Part shown: positions 43,101-58,100 of the stretch, in pieces | Layout of the letters: each line of letters opens with the position of its first letter | Numbering within the stretch: the stretch's first letter is position 1 | Assembly: GCA_958295665.1 (NCBI GenBank) | Contig: OY282558.1 | Span: forward strand, 313,320,092-313,384,091 | From: Tipula vernalis | Taxonomy: Eukaryota; Arthropoda; Insecta; Diptera; Tipulidae | Length of the DNA: 64,000 bases | Direction of reading: 5' to 3' | Notes under the pieces: generated by a model | The model's database searches: none | The model's input: the letters and a program-made list of their open reading frames with translations, nothing else | What the model was told of the DNA's origin: nothing | Position numbers and translations under genes: made by a program

Positions 43101-46100
43101 TTGTTAAAACGCCATTTGTACAAAATGTAAAATTTTATTGAAATATCTCAATATCTCATCACTTGGCCGTGTCCACAGGGATTTCCAAACATATCGGCTG
43201 ATGCCAAAAGACAGTTTAGACTTCCCTGGGTGCAATCTATATAGCCACATTGCCATATGAGGTCCATTTAAGGTTCTTACAAAATATTGTTAAAACGCCA
43301 TTTGTACAAAATGTAAAATTTTATTGAAATATCTCAATATCTCATCAGTTGGCCGTGTCCACAGGGATTTCCAAACATATCGGCTGATGCCAAAAGACAG
43401 TTTAGACTTCCCTGGGTGCAATCTATATAGCCACATTGCCATATGAGGTCCATTTAAGGTTCTTACAAAATATTGTTAAAACGCCATTTGTAAAAAATGT
43501 AAAATTTTATTGAAATATCTCAATATCTCATCACTTGGCCGTGTCCACAGGGATTTCCAAACATATCGGCTGATGCCAAAAGACAGTTTAGACTTCCCTG
43601 GGTGCAATCTATATAGCCACATTGCCATATGAGGTCCATTTAAGGTTCTTACAAAATATTGTTAAAACGCCATTTGTACAAAATGTAAAATTTTATTGAA
43701 ATATCTCAATATCTCATCACTTGGCCGTGTCCACAGGGATTTCCAAACATATCGGCTGATGCCAAAAGACAGTTTAGACTTCCCTGGGTGCAATCTATAT
43801 AGCCACATTGCCATATGAGGTCCATTTAAGGTTCTTACAAAATATTGTTAAAACGCCATTTGTACAAAATGTAAAATTTTATTGAAATATCTCAATATCT
43901 CATCACTTGGCCGTGTCCACAGGGATTTCCAAACATATCGGCTGATGCCAAAAGACAGTTTAGACTTCCCTGGGTGCAATCTATATAGCCACATTGCCAT
44001 ATGAGGTCCATTTAAGGTTCTTACAAAATATTGTTAAAACGCCATTTGTACAAAATGTAAAATTTTATTGAAATATCTCAATATCTCATCAGTTGGCCGT
44101 GTCCACAGGGATTTCCAAACATATCGGCTGATGCCAAAAGACAGTTTAGACTTCCCTGGGTGCAATCTATATAGCCACATTGCCATATGAGGTCCATTTA
44201 AGGTTCTTACAAAATATTGTTAAAACGCCATTTGTAAAAAATGTAAAATTTTATTGAAATATCTCAATATCTCATCACTTGGCCGTGTCCACAGGGATTT
44301 CCAAACATATCGGCTGATGCCAAAAGACAGTTTAGACTTCCCTGGGTGCAATCTATATAGCCACATTGCCATATGAGGTCCATTTAAGGTTCTTACAAAA
44401 TATTGTTAAAACGCCATTTGTACAAAATGTAAAATTTTATTGAAATATCTCAATATCTCATCAGTTGGCCGTGTCCACAGGGATTTCCAAACATATCGGC
44501 TGATGCCAAAAGACAGTTTAGACTTCCCTGGGTGCAATCTATATAGCCACATTGCCATATGAGGTCCATTTAAGGTTCTTACAAAATATTGTTAAAACGC
44601 CATTTGTAAAAAATGTAAAATTTTATTGAAATATCTCAATATCTCATCACTTGGCCGTGTCCACAGGGATTTCCAAACATATCGGCTGATGCCAAAAGAC
44701 AGTTTAGACTTCCCTGGGTGCAATCTATATAGCCACATTGCCATATGAGGTCCATTTAAGGTTCTTACAAAATATTGTTAAAACGCCATTTGTACAAAAT
44801 GTAAAATTTTATTGAAATATCTCAATATCTCATCACTTGGCCGTGTCCACAGGGATTTCCAAACATATCGGCTGATGCCAAAAGACAGTTTAGACTTCCC
44901 TGGGTGCAATCTATATAGCCACATTGCCATATGAGGTCCATTTAAGGTTCTTACAAAATATTGTTAAAACGCCATTTGTACAAAATGTAAAATTTTATTG
45001 AAATATCTCAATATCTCATCACTTGGCCGTGTCCACAGGGATTTCCAAACATATCGGCTGATGCCAAAAGACAGTTTAGACTTCCCTGGGTGCAATCTAT
45101 ATAGCCACATTGCCATATGAGGTCCATTTAAGGTTCTTACAAAATATTGTTAAAACGCCATTTGTACAAAATGTAAAATTTTATTGAAATATCTCAATAT
45201 CTCATCAGTTGGCCGTGTCCACAGAGATTTCCAAACATATCGGCTGATGCCAAAAGACAGTTTAGACTTCCCTGGGTGCAATCTATATAGCCACATTGCC
45301 ATATGAGGTCCATTTAAGGTTCTTACAAAATATTGTTAAAACGCCATTTGTACAAAATGTAAAATTTTATTGAAATATCTCAATATCTCATCACTTGGCC
45401 GTGTCCACAGGGATTTCCAAACATATCGGCTGATGCCAAAAGACAGTTTAGACTTCCCTGGGTGCAATCTATATAGCCACATTGCCATATGAGGTCCATT
45501 TAAGGTTCTTACAAAATATTGTTAAAACGCCATTTGTAAAAAATGTAAAATTTTATTGAAATATCTCAATATCTCATCACTTGGCCGTGTCCACAGGGAT
45601 TTCCAAACATATCGGCTGATGCCAAAAGACAGTTTAGACTTCCCTGGGTGCAATCTATATAGCCACATTGCCATATGAGGTCCATTTAAGGTTCTTACAA
45701 AATATTGTTAAAACGCCATTTGTACAAAATGTAAAATTTTATTGAAATATCTCAATATCTCATCACTTGGCCGTGTCCACAGGGATTTCCAAACATATCG
45801 GCTGATGCCAAAAGACAGTTTAGACTTCCCTGGGTGCAATCTATATAGCCACATTGCCATATGAGGTCCATTTAAGGTTCTTACAAAATATTGTTAAAAC
45901 GCCATTTGTACAAAATGTAAAATTTTATTGAAATATCTCAATATCTCATCACTTGGCCGTGTCCACAGGGATTTCCAAACATATCGGCTGATGCCAAAAG
46001 ACAGTTTAGACTTCCCTGGGTGCAATCTATATAGCCACATTGCCATATGAGGTCCATTTAAGGTTCTTACAAAATATTGTTAAAACGCCATTTGTAAAAA

Positions 46101-49100
46101 ATGTAAAATTTTATTGAAATATCTCAATATCTCATCACTTGGCCGTGTCCACAGGGATTTCCAAACATATCGGCTGATGCCAAAAGACAGTTTAGACTTC
46201 CCTGGGTGCAATCTATATAGCCACATTGCCATATGAGGTCCATTTAAGGTTCTTACAAAATATTGTTAAAACGCCATTTGTACAAAATGTAAAATTTTAT
46301 TGAAATATCTCAATATCTCATCACTTGGCCGTGTCCACAGGGATTTCCAAACATATCGGCTGATGCCAAAAGACAGTTTAGACTTCCCTGGGTGCAATCT
46401 ATATAGCCACATTGCCATATGAGGTCCATTTAAGGTTCTTACAAAATATTGTTAAAACGCCATTTGTACAAAATGTAAAATTTTATTGAAATATCTCAAT
46501 ATCTCATCAGTTGGCCGTGTCCACAGGGATTTCCAAACATATCGGCTGATGCCAAAAGACAGTTTAGACTTCCCTGGGTGCAATCTATATAGCCACATTG
46601 CCATATGAGGTCCATTTAAGGTTCTTACAAAATATTGTTAAAACGCCATTTGTAAAAAATGTAAAATTTTATTGAAATATCTCAATATCTCATCACTTGG
46701 CCGTGTCCACAGGGATTTCCAAACATATCGGCTGATGCCAAAAGACAGTTTAGACTTCCCTGGGTGCAATCTATATAGCCACATTGCCATATGAGGTCCA
46801 TTTAAGGTTCTTACAAAATATTGTTAAAACGCCATTTGTACAAAATGTAAAATTTTATTGAAATATCTCAATATCTCATCAGTTGGCCGTGTCCACAGGG
46901 ATTTCCAAACATATCGGCTGATGCCAAAAGACAGTTTAGACTTCCCTGGGTGCAATCTATATAGCCACATTGCCATATGAGGTCCATTTAAGGTTCTTAC
47001 AAAATATTGTTAAAACGCCATTTGTAAAAAATGTAAAATTTTATTGAAATATCTCAATATCTCATCACTTGGCCGTGTCCACAGGGATTTCCAAACATAT
47101 CGGCTGATGCCAAAAGACAGTTTAGACTTCCCTGGGTGCAATCTATATAGCCACATTGCCATATGAGGTCCATTTAAGGTTCTTACAAAATATTGTTAAA
47201 ACGCCATTTGTACAAAATGTAAAATTTTATTGAAATATCTCAATATCTCATCACTTGGCCGTGTCCACAGGGATTTCCAAACATATCGGCTGATGCCAAA
47301 AGACAGTTTAGACTTCCCTGGGTGCAATCTATATAGCCACATTGCCATATGAGGTCCATTTAAGGTTCTTACAAAATATTGTTAAAACGCCATTTGTACA
47401 AAATGTAAAATTTTATTGAAATATCTCAATATCTCATCACTTGGCCGTGTCCACAGGGATTTCCAAACATATCGGCTGATGCCAAAAGACAGTTTAGACT
47501 TCCCTGGGTGCAATCTATATAGCCACATTGCCATATGAGGTCCATTTAAGGTTCTTACAAAATATTGTTAAAACGCCATTTGTACAAAATGTAAAATTTT
47601 ATTGAAATATCTCAATATCTCATCAGTTGGCCGTGTCCACAGAGATTTCCAAACATATCGGCTGATGCCAAAAGACAGTTTAGACTTCCCTGGGTGCAAT
47701 CTATATAGCCACATTGCCATATGAGGTCCATTTAAGGTTCTTACAAAATATTGTTAAAACGCCATTTGTAAAAAATGTAAAATTTTATTGAAATATCTCA
47801 ATATCTCATCACTTGGCCGTGTCCACAGGGATTTCCAAACATATCGGCTGATGCCAAAAGACAGTTTAGACTTCCCTGGGTGCAATCTATATAGCCACAT
47901 TGCCATATGAGGTCCATTTAAGGTTCTTACAAAATATTGTTAAAACGCCATTTGTACAAAATGTAAAATTTTATTGAAATATCTCAATATCTCATCACTT
48001 GGCCGTGTCCACAGGGATTTCCAAACATATCGGCTGATGCCAAAAGACAGTTTAGACTTCCCTGGGTGCAATCTATATAGCCACATTGCCATATGAGGTC
48101 CATTTAAGGTTCTTACAAAATATTGTTAAAACGCCATTTGTACAAAATGTAAAATTTTATTGAAATATCTCAATATCTCATCACTTGGCCGTGTCCACAG
48201 GGATTTCCAAACATATCGGCTGATGCCAAAAGACAGTTTAGACTTCCCTGGGTGCAATCTATATAGCCACATTGCCATATGAGGTCCATTTAAGGTTCTT
48301 ACAAAATATTGTTAAAACGCCATTTGTACAAAATGTAAAATTTTATTGAAATATCTCAATATCTCATCAGTTGGCCGTGTCCACAGAGATTTCCAAACAT
48401 ATCGGCTGATGCCAAAAGACAGTTTAGACTTCCCTGGGTGCAATCTATATAGCCACATTGCCATATGAGGTCCATTTAAGGTTCTTACAAAATATTGTTA
48501 AAACGCCATTTGTACAAAATGTAAAATTTTATTGAAATATCTCAATATCTCATCAGTTGGCCGTGTCCACAGGGATTTCCAAACATATCGGCTGATGCCA
48601 AAAGACAGTTTAGACTTCCCTGGGTGCAATCTATATAGCCACATTGCCATATGAGGTCCATTTAAGGTTCTTACAAAATATTGTTAAAACGCCATTTGTA
48701 CAAAATGTAAAATTTTATTGAAATATCTCAATATCTCATCACTTGGCCGTGTCCACAGGGATTTCCAAACATATCGGCTGATGCCAAAAGACAGTTTAGA
48801 CTTCCCTGGGTGCAATCTATATAGCCACATTGCCATATGAGGTCCATTTAAGGTTCTTACAAAATATTGTTAAAACGCCATTTGTACAAAATGTAAAATT
48901 TTATTGAAATATCTCAATATCTCATCACTTGGCCGTGTCCACAGGGATTTCCAAACATATCGGCTGATGCCAAAAGACAGTTTAGACTTCCCTGGGTGCA
49001 ATCTATATAGCCACATTGCCATATGAGGTCCATTTAAGGTTCTTACAAAATATTGTTAAAACGCCATTTGTACAAAATGTAAAATTTTATTGAAATATCT

Positions 49101-52100
49101 CAATATCTCATCACTTGGCCGTGTCCACAGGGATTTCCAAACATATCGGCTGATGCCAAAAGACAGTTTAGACTTCCCTGGGTGCAATCTATATAGCCAC
49201 ATTGCCATATGAGGTCCATTTAAGGTTCTTACAAAATATTGTTAAAACGCCATTTGTACAAAATGTAAAATTTTATTGAAATATCTCAATATCTCATCAC
49301 TTGGCCGTGTCCACAGGGATTTCCAAACATATCGGCTGATGCCAAAAGACAGTTTAGACTTTCCTGGGTGCAATCTATATAGCCACATTGCCATATGAGG
49401 TCCATTTAAGGTTCTTACAAAATATTGTTAAAACACCATTTGTAAAAAATGTAAAATTTTATTGAAATATCTCAATATCTCATCACTTGGCCGTGTCCAC
49501 AGGGATTTCCAAATATATCGGCTGATGCCAAAAGACAGTTTAGACTTCCCTGGGTGCAATCTATATAGCCACATTGCCATATGAGGTCCATTTAAGGTTC
49601 TTACAAAATATTGTTAAAACGCCATTTGTAAAAAATGTAAAATTTTATTGAAATATCTCAATATCTCATCACTTGGCCGTGTCCACAGGGATTTCCAAAC
49701 ATATCGGCTGATGCCAAAAGACAGTTTAGACTTCCCTGGGTGCAATCTATATAGCCACATTGCCATATGAGGTCCATTTAAGGTTCTTACAAAATATTGT
49801 TAAAACGCCATTTGTACAAAATGTAAAATTTTATTGAAATATCTCAATATCTCATCACTTGGCCGTGTCCACAGGGATTTCCAAACATATCGGCTGATGC
49901 CAAAAGACAGTTTAGACTTCCCTGGGTGCAATCTATATAGCCACATTGCCATATGAGGTCCATTTAAGGTTCTTACAAAATATTGTTAAAACACCATTTG
50001 TAAAAAATGTAAAATTTTATTGAAATATCTCAATATCTCATCACTTGGCCGTGTCCACAGGGATTTCCAAATATATCGGCTGATGCCAAAAGACAGTTTA
50101 GACTTCCCTGGGTGCAATCTATATAGCCACATTGCCATATGAGGTCCATTTAAGGTTCTTACAAAATATTGTTAAAACGCCATTTGTACAAAATGTAAAA
50201 TTTTATTGAAATATCTCAATATCTCATCACTTGGCCGTGTCCACAGGGATTTCCAAACATATCGGCTGATGCCAAAAGACAGTTTAGACTTCCCTGGGTG
50301 CAATCTATATAGCCACATTGCCATATGAGGTCCATTTAAGGTTCTTACAAAATATTGTTAAAACGCCATTTGTACAAAATGTAAAATTTTATTGAAATAT
50401 CTCAATATCTCATCAGTTGGCCGTGTCCACAGGGATTTCCAAACATATCGGCTGATGCCAAAAGACAGTTTAGACTTCCCTGGGTGCAATCTATATAGCC
50501 ACATTGCCATATGAGGTCCATTTAAGGTTCTTACAAAATATTGTTAAAACGCCATTTGTACAAAATGTAAAATTTTATTGAAATATCTCAATATCTCATC
50601 ACTTGGCCGTGTCCACAGGGATTTCCAAACATATCGGCTGATGCCAAAAGACAGTTTAGACTTCCCTGTGTGCAATCTATATAGCCACATTGCCATATGA
50701 GGTCCATTTAAGGTTCTTACAAAATATTGTTAAAACGCCATTTGTACAAAATGTAAAATTTTATTGAAATATCTCAATATCTCATCACTTGGCCGTGTCC
50801 ACAGGGATTTCCAAACATATCGGCTGATGCCAAAAGACAGTTTAGACTTCCCTGGGTGCAATCTATATAGCCACATTGCCATATGAGGTCCATTTAAGGT
50901 TCTTACAAAATATTGTTAAAACGCCATTTGTACAAAATGTAAAATTTTATTGAAATATCTCAATATCTCATCACTTGGCCGTGTCCACAGGGATTTCCAA
51001 ACATATCGGCTGATGCCAAAAGACAGTTTAGACTTCCCTGGGTGCAATCTATATAGCCACATTGCCATATGAGGTCCATTTAAGGTTCTTACAAAATATT
51101 GTTAAAACGCCATTTGTACAAAATGTAAAATTTTATTGAAATATCTCAATATCTCATCACTTGGCCGTGTCCACAGGGATTTCCAAACATATCGGCTGAT
51201 GCCAAAAGACAGTTTAGACTTTCCTGGGTGCAATCTATATAGCCACATTGCCATATGAGGTCCATTTAAGGTTCTTACAAAATATTGTTAAAACACCATT
51301 TGTAAAAAATGTAAAATTTTATTGAAATATCTCAATATCTCATCACTTGGCCGTGTCCACAGGGATTTCCAAATATATCGGCTGATGCCAAAAGACAGTT
51401 TAGACTTCCCTGGGTGCAATCTATATAGCCACATTGCCATATGAGGTCCATTTAAGGTTCTTACAAAATATTGTTAAAACGCCATTTGTACAAAATGTAA
51501 AATTTTATTGAAATATCTCAATATCTCATCAGTTGGCCGTGTCCACAGGGATTTCCAAACATATCGGCTGATGCCAAAAGACAGTTTAGACTTCCCTGGG
51601 TGCAATCTATATAGCCACATTGCCATATGAGGTCCATTTAAGGTTCTTACAAAATATTGTTAAAACGCCATTTGTAAAAAATGTAAAATTTTATTGAAAT
51701 ATCTCAATATCTCATCACTTGGCCGTGTCCACAGGGATTTCCAAACATATCGGCTGATGCCAAAAGACAGTTTAGACTTCCCTGGGTGCAATCTATATAG
51801 CCACATTGCCATATGAGGTCCATTTAAGGTTCTTACAAAATATTGTTAAAACGCCATTTGTACAAAATGTAAAATTTTATTGAAATATCTCAATATCTCA
51901 TCACTTGGCCGTGTCCACAGGGATTTCCAAACATATCGGCTGATGCCAAAAGACAGTTTAGACTTCCCTGGGTGCAATCTATATAGCCACATTGCCATAT
52001 GAGGTCCATTTAAGGTTCTTACAAAATATTGTTAAAACGCCATTTGTACAAAATGTAAAATTTTATTGAAATATCTCAATATCTCATCACTTGGCCGTGT

Positions 52101-55100
52101 CCACAGGGATTTCCAAACATATCGGCTGATGCCAAAAGACAGTTTAGACTTCCCTGGGTGCAATCTATATAGCCACATTGCCATATGAGGTCCATTTAAG
52201 GTTCTTACAAAATATTGTTAAAACGCCATTTGTACAAAATGTAAAATTTTATTGAAATATCTCAATATCTCATCACTTGGCCGTGTCCACAGGGATTTCC
52301 AAACATATCGGCTGATGCCAAAAGACAGTTTAGACTTCCCTGGGTGCAATCTATATAGCCACATTGCCATATGAGGTCCATTTAAGGTTCTTACAAAATA
52401 TTGTTAAAACGCCATTTGTACAAAATGTAAAATTTTATTGAAATATCTCAATATCTCATCAGTTGGCCGTGTCCACAGGGATTTCCAAACATATCGGCTG
52501 ATGCCAAAAGACAGTTTAGACTTCCCTGGGTGCAATCTATATAGCCACATTGCCATATGAGGTCCATTTAAGGTTCTTACAAAATATTGTTAAAACGCCA
52601 TTTGTAAAAAATGTAAAATTTTATTGAAATATCTCAATATCTCATCACTTGGCCGTGTCCACAGGGATTTCCAAACATATCGGCTGATGCCAAAAGACAG
52701 TTTAGACTTCCCTGGGTGCAATCTATATAGCCACATTGCCATATGAGGTCCATTTAAGGTTCTTACAAAATATTGTTAAAACGCCATTTGTACAAAATGT
52801 AAAATTTTATTGAAATATCTCAATATCTCATCACTTGGCCGTGTCCACAGGGATTTCCAAACATATCGGCTGATGCCAAAAGACAGTTTAGACTTCCCTG
52901 GGTGCAATCTATATAGCCACATTGCCATATGAGGTCCATTTAAGGTTCTTACAAAATATTGTTAAAACGCCATTTGTACAAAATGTAAAATTTTATTGAA
53001 ATATCTCAATATCTCATCACTTGGCCGTGTCCACAGGGATTTCCAAACATATCGGCTGATGCCAAAAGACAGTTTAGACTTCCCTGGGTGCAATCTATAT
53101 AGCCACATTGCCATATGAGGTCCATTTAAGGTTCTTACAAAATATTGTTAAAACGCCATTTGTACAAAATGTAAAATTTTATTGAAATATCTCAATATCT
53201 CATCACTTGGCCGTGTCCACAGGGATTTCCAAACATATCGGCTGATGCCAAAAGACAGTTTAGACTTCCCTGGGTGCAATCTATATAGCCACATTGCCAT
53301 ATGAGGTCCATTTAAGGTTCTTACAAAATATTGTTAAAACGCCATTTGTACAAAATGTAAAATTTTATTGAAATATCTCAATATCTCATCACTTGGCCGT
53401 GTCCACAGAGATTTCCAAACATATCGGCTGATGCCAAAAGACAGTTTAGACTTCCCTGAGTGCAATCTATATAGCCACATTGCCATATGAGGTCCATTTA
53501 AGGTTCTTACAAAATATTGTTAAAACGCCATTTGTAAAAAATGTAAAATTTTATTGAAATATCTCAATATCTCATCACTTGGCCGTGTCCACAGAGATTT
53601 CCAAACATATCGGCTGATGCCAAAAGACAGTTTAGACTTCCCTGAGTGCAATCTATATAGCCACATTGCCATATGAGGTCCATTTAAGGTTCTTACAAAA
53701 TATTGTTAAAACGCCATTTGTAAAAAATGTAAAATTTTATTGAAATATCTCAATATCTCATCACTTGGCCGTGTCCACAGGGATTTCCAAACATATCGGC
53801 TGATGCCAAAAGATAGTTTAGACTTCCCTGGGTGCAATCTATATAGCCACATTGCCATATGAGGTCCATTTAAGGTTCTTACAAAATATTGTTAAAACGC
53901 CATTTGTACAAAATGTAAAATTTTATTGAAATATCTCAATATCTCATCACTTGGCCGTGTCCACAGGGATTTCCAAACATATCGGCTGATGCCAAAAGAC
54001 AGTTTAGACTTCCCTGGGTGCAATCTATATAGCCACATTGCCATATGAGGTCCATTTAAGGTTCTTACAAAATATTGTTAAAACGCCATTTGTACAAAAT
54101 GTAAAATTTTATTGAAATATCTCAATATCTCATCAGTTGGCCGTGTCCACAGGGATTTCCAAACATATCGGCTGATGCCAAAAGACAGTTTAGACTTCCC
54201 TGGGTGCAATCTATATAGCCACATTGCCATATGAGGTCCATTTAAGGTTCTTACAAAATATTGTTAAAACGCCATTTGTAAAAAATGTAAAATTTTATTG
54301 AAATATCTCAATATCTCATCACTTGGCCGTGTCCACAGGGATTTCCAAACATATCGGCTGATGCCAATAGACAGTTTAGACTTCCCTGGGTGCAATCTAT
54401 ATAGCCACATTGCCATATGAGGTCCATTTAAGGTTCTTACAAAATATTGTTAAAACGCCATTTGTACAAAATGTAAAATTTTATTGAAATATCTCAATAT
54501 CTCATCACTTGGCCGTGTCCCCAGGGATTTCCAAACATATCAGCTGATGCCAAAAGACAGTTTAGACTTCCCTGAGTGCAATCTATATAGCCACATTGCC
54601 ATATGAGGTCCATTTAAGGTTCTTACAAAATATTGTTAAAACGCCATTTGTAAAAAATGTAAAATTTTATTGAAATATCTCAATATCTCATCACTTGGCC
54701 GTGTCCACAGGGATTTCCAAACATATCGGCTGATGCCAAAAGACAGTTTAGACTTCCCTGGGTGCAATCTATATAGCCACATTGCCATATGAGGTCCATT
54801 TAAGGTTCTTACAAAATATTGTTAAAACGCCATTTGTACAAAATGTAAAATTTTATTGAAATATCTCAATATCTCATCACTTGGCCGTGTCCACAGGGAT
54901 TTCCAAACATATCGGCTGATGCCAAAAGACAGTTTAGACTTCCCTGGGTGCAATCTATATAGCCACATTGCCATATGAGGTCCATTTAAGGTTCTTACAA
55001 AATATTGTTAAAACGCCATTTGTAAAAAATGTAAAATTTTATTGAAATATCTCAATATCTCATCACTTGGCCGTGTCCACAGGGATTTCCAAACATATCG

Positions 55101-58100
55101 GCTGATGCCAAAAGACAGTTTAGACTTCCCTGGGTGCAATCTATATAGCCACATTGCCATATGAGGTCCATTTAAGGTTCTTACAAAATATTGTTAAAAC
55201 GCCATTTGTACAAAATGTAAAATTTTATTGAAATATCTCAATATCTCATCACTTGGCCGTGTCCACAGGGATTTCCAAACATATCGGCTGATGCCAAAAG
55301 ACAGTTTAGACTTCCCTGAGTGCAATCTATATAGCCACATTGCCATATGAGGTCCATTTAAGGTTCTTACAAAATATTGTTAAAACGCCATTTGTAAAAA
55401 ATGTAAAATTTTATTGAAATATCTCAATATCTCATCACTTGGCCGTGTCCACAGGGATTTCCAAACATATCGGCTGATGCCAAAAGACAGTTTAGACTTC
55501 CCTGGGTGCAATCTATATAGCCACATTGCCATATGAGGTCCATTTAAGGTTCTTACAAAATATTGTTAAAACGCCATTTGTACAAAATGTAAAATTTTAT
55601 TGAAATATCTCCATATCTCATCACTTGGCCGTGTCCACAGGGATTTCCAAACATATCGGCTGATGCCATAAGATAGTTTTGACTTCCCTGAGTGCAATCT
55701 ATATAGCCACATTGCCATATGAGGTCCATTTAAGGTTCTTACAAAATATTGTTAAAACGCCATTTGTAAAAAATGTAAAATTTTATTGAAATATCTCAAT
55801 ATCTCATCACTTGGCCGTGTCCACAGGGATTTCCAAACATATCGGCTGATGCCAAAAGACAGTTTAGACTTCCCTGGGTGCAATCTATATAGCCACATTG
55901 CCATATGAGGTCCATTTAAGGTTCTTACAAAATATTGTTAAAACGCCATTTGTAAAAAATGTAAAATTTTATTGAAATATCTCAATATCTCATCACTTGG
56001 CCGTGTCCACAGGGATTTCCAAACATATCGGCTGATGCCAAAAGACAGTTTAGACTTCCCTGAGTGCAATCTATATAGCCACATTGCCATATGAGGTACA
56101 TTTAAGGTTCTTACAAAATATTGTTAAAACGCCATTTGTAAAAAATGTAAAATTTTATTGAAATATCTCAATATCTCATCACTTGGCCGTGTCCACAGGG
56201 ATTTCCAAACATATCGGCTGATGCCAAAAGACAGTTTAGACTTCCCTGGGTGCAATCTATATAGCCACATTGCCATATGAGGTCCATTTAAGGTTCTTAC
56301 AAAATATTGTTAAAACGCCATTTGTAAAAAATGTAAAATTTTATTGAAATATCTCAATATCTCATCACTTGGCCGTGTCCACAGGGATTTCCAAACATAT
56401 CGGCTGATGCCATAAGATAGTTTTGACTTCCCTGAGTGCAATCTATATAGCCACATTGCCATATGAGGTCCATTTAAGGTTCTTACAAAATATTGTTAAA
56501 ACGCCATTTGTAAAAAATGTAAAATTTTATTGAAATATCTCAATATCTCATCACTTGGCCGTGTCCACAGGGATTTCCAAACATATCGGCTGATGCCAAA
56601 AGACAGTTTAGACTTCCCTGGGTGCAATCTATATAGCCACATTGCCATATGAGGTCCATTTAAGGTTCTTACAAAATATTGTTAAAACGCCATTTGTAAA
56701 AAATGTAAAATTTTATTGAAATATCTCAATATCTCATCACTTGGCCGTGTCCACAGGGATTTCCAAACATATCGGCTGATGCCAAAAGACAGTTTAGACT
56801 TCCCTGAGTGCAATCTATATAGCCACATTGCCATATGAGGTACATTTAAGGTTCTTACAAAATATTGTTAAAACGCCATTTGTAAAAAATGTAAAATTTT
56901 ATTGAAATATCTCAATATCTCATCACTTGGCCGTGTCCACAGGGATTTCCAAACATATCGGCTGATGCCAAAAGACAGTTTAGACTTCCCTGGGTGCAAT
57001 CTATATAGCCACATTGCCATATGAGGTCCATTTAAGGTTCTTACAAAATATTGTTAAAACGCCATTTGTAAAAAATGTAAAATTTTATTGAAATATCTCA
57101 ATATCTCATCACTTGGCCGTGTCCACAGGGATTTCCAAACATATCGGCTGATGCCAAAAGACAGTTTAGACTTTCCTGAGTGCAATCTATATAGCCACAT
57201 TGCCATATGAGGTCCATTTAAGGTTCTTACAAAATATTGTTAAAACGCCATTTGTAAAAAATGTAAAATTTTATTGAAATATCTCAATATCTCATCACTT
57301 GGCCGTGTCCACAGGGATTTCCAAACATATCGGCTGATGCCAAAAGATAGTTTTGACTTCCCTGGGTGCAATCTATATAGCCACATTGCCATATGAGGTC
57401 CATTTAAGGTTCTTACAAAATATTGTTAAAACACCATTTGTAAAAAATGTAAAATTTTATTGAAATATCTCAATATCTCATCACTTGGCCGTGTCCACAG
57501 GGATTTCCAAACATATCGGCTGATGCCAAAAGACAGTTTAGACTTCCCTGGGTGCAATCTATATAGCCACATTGCCATATGAGGTCCATTTAAGGTTCTT
57601 ACAAAATATTGTTAAAACACCATTTGTAAAAAATGTAAAATTTTATTGAAATATCTCAATATCTCATCACTTGGCCGTGTCCACAGGGATTTCCAAACAT
57701 ATCGGCTGATGCCAAAAGACAGTTTAGACTTCCCTGGGTGCAATCTATATAGCCACATTGCCATATGAGGTCCATTTAAGGTTCTTACAAAATATTGTTA
57801 AAACGCCATTTGTACAAAATGTAAAATTTTATTGAAATATCTCAATATCTCATCACTTGGCCGTGTCCACAGGGATTTCCAAACATATCGGCTGATGCCA
57901 AAAGACAGTTTAGACTTCCCTGGGTGCAATCTATATAGCCACATTGCCATATGAGGTCCATTTAAGGTTCTTACAAAATATTGTTAAAACACCATTTGTA
58001 AAAAATGTAAAATTTTATTGAAATATCTCAATATCTCATCACTTGGCCGTGTCCACAGGGATTTCCAAACATATCGGCTGATGCCAAAAGACAGTTTAGA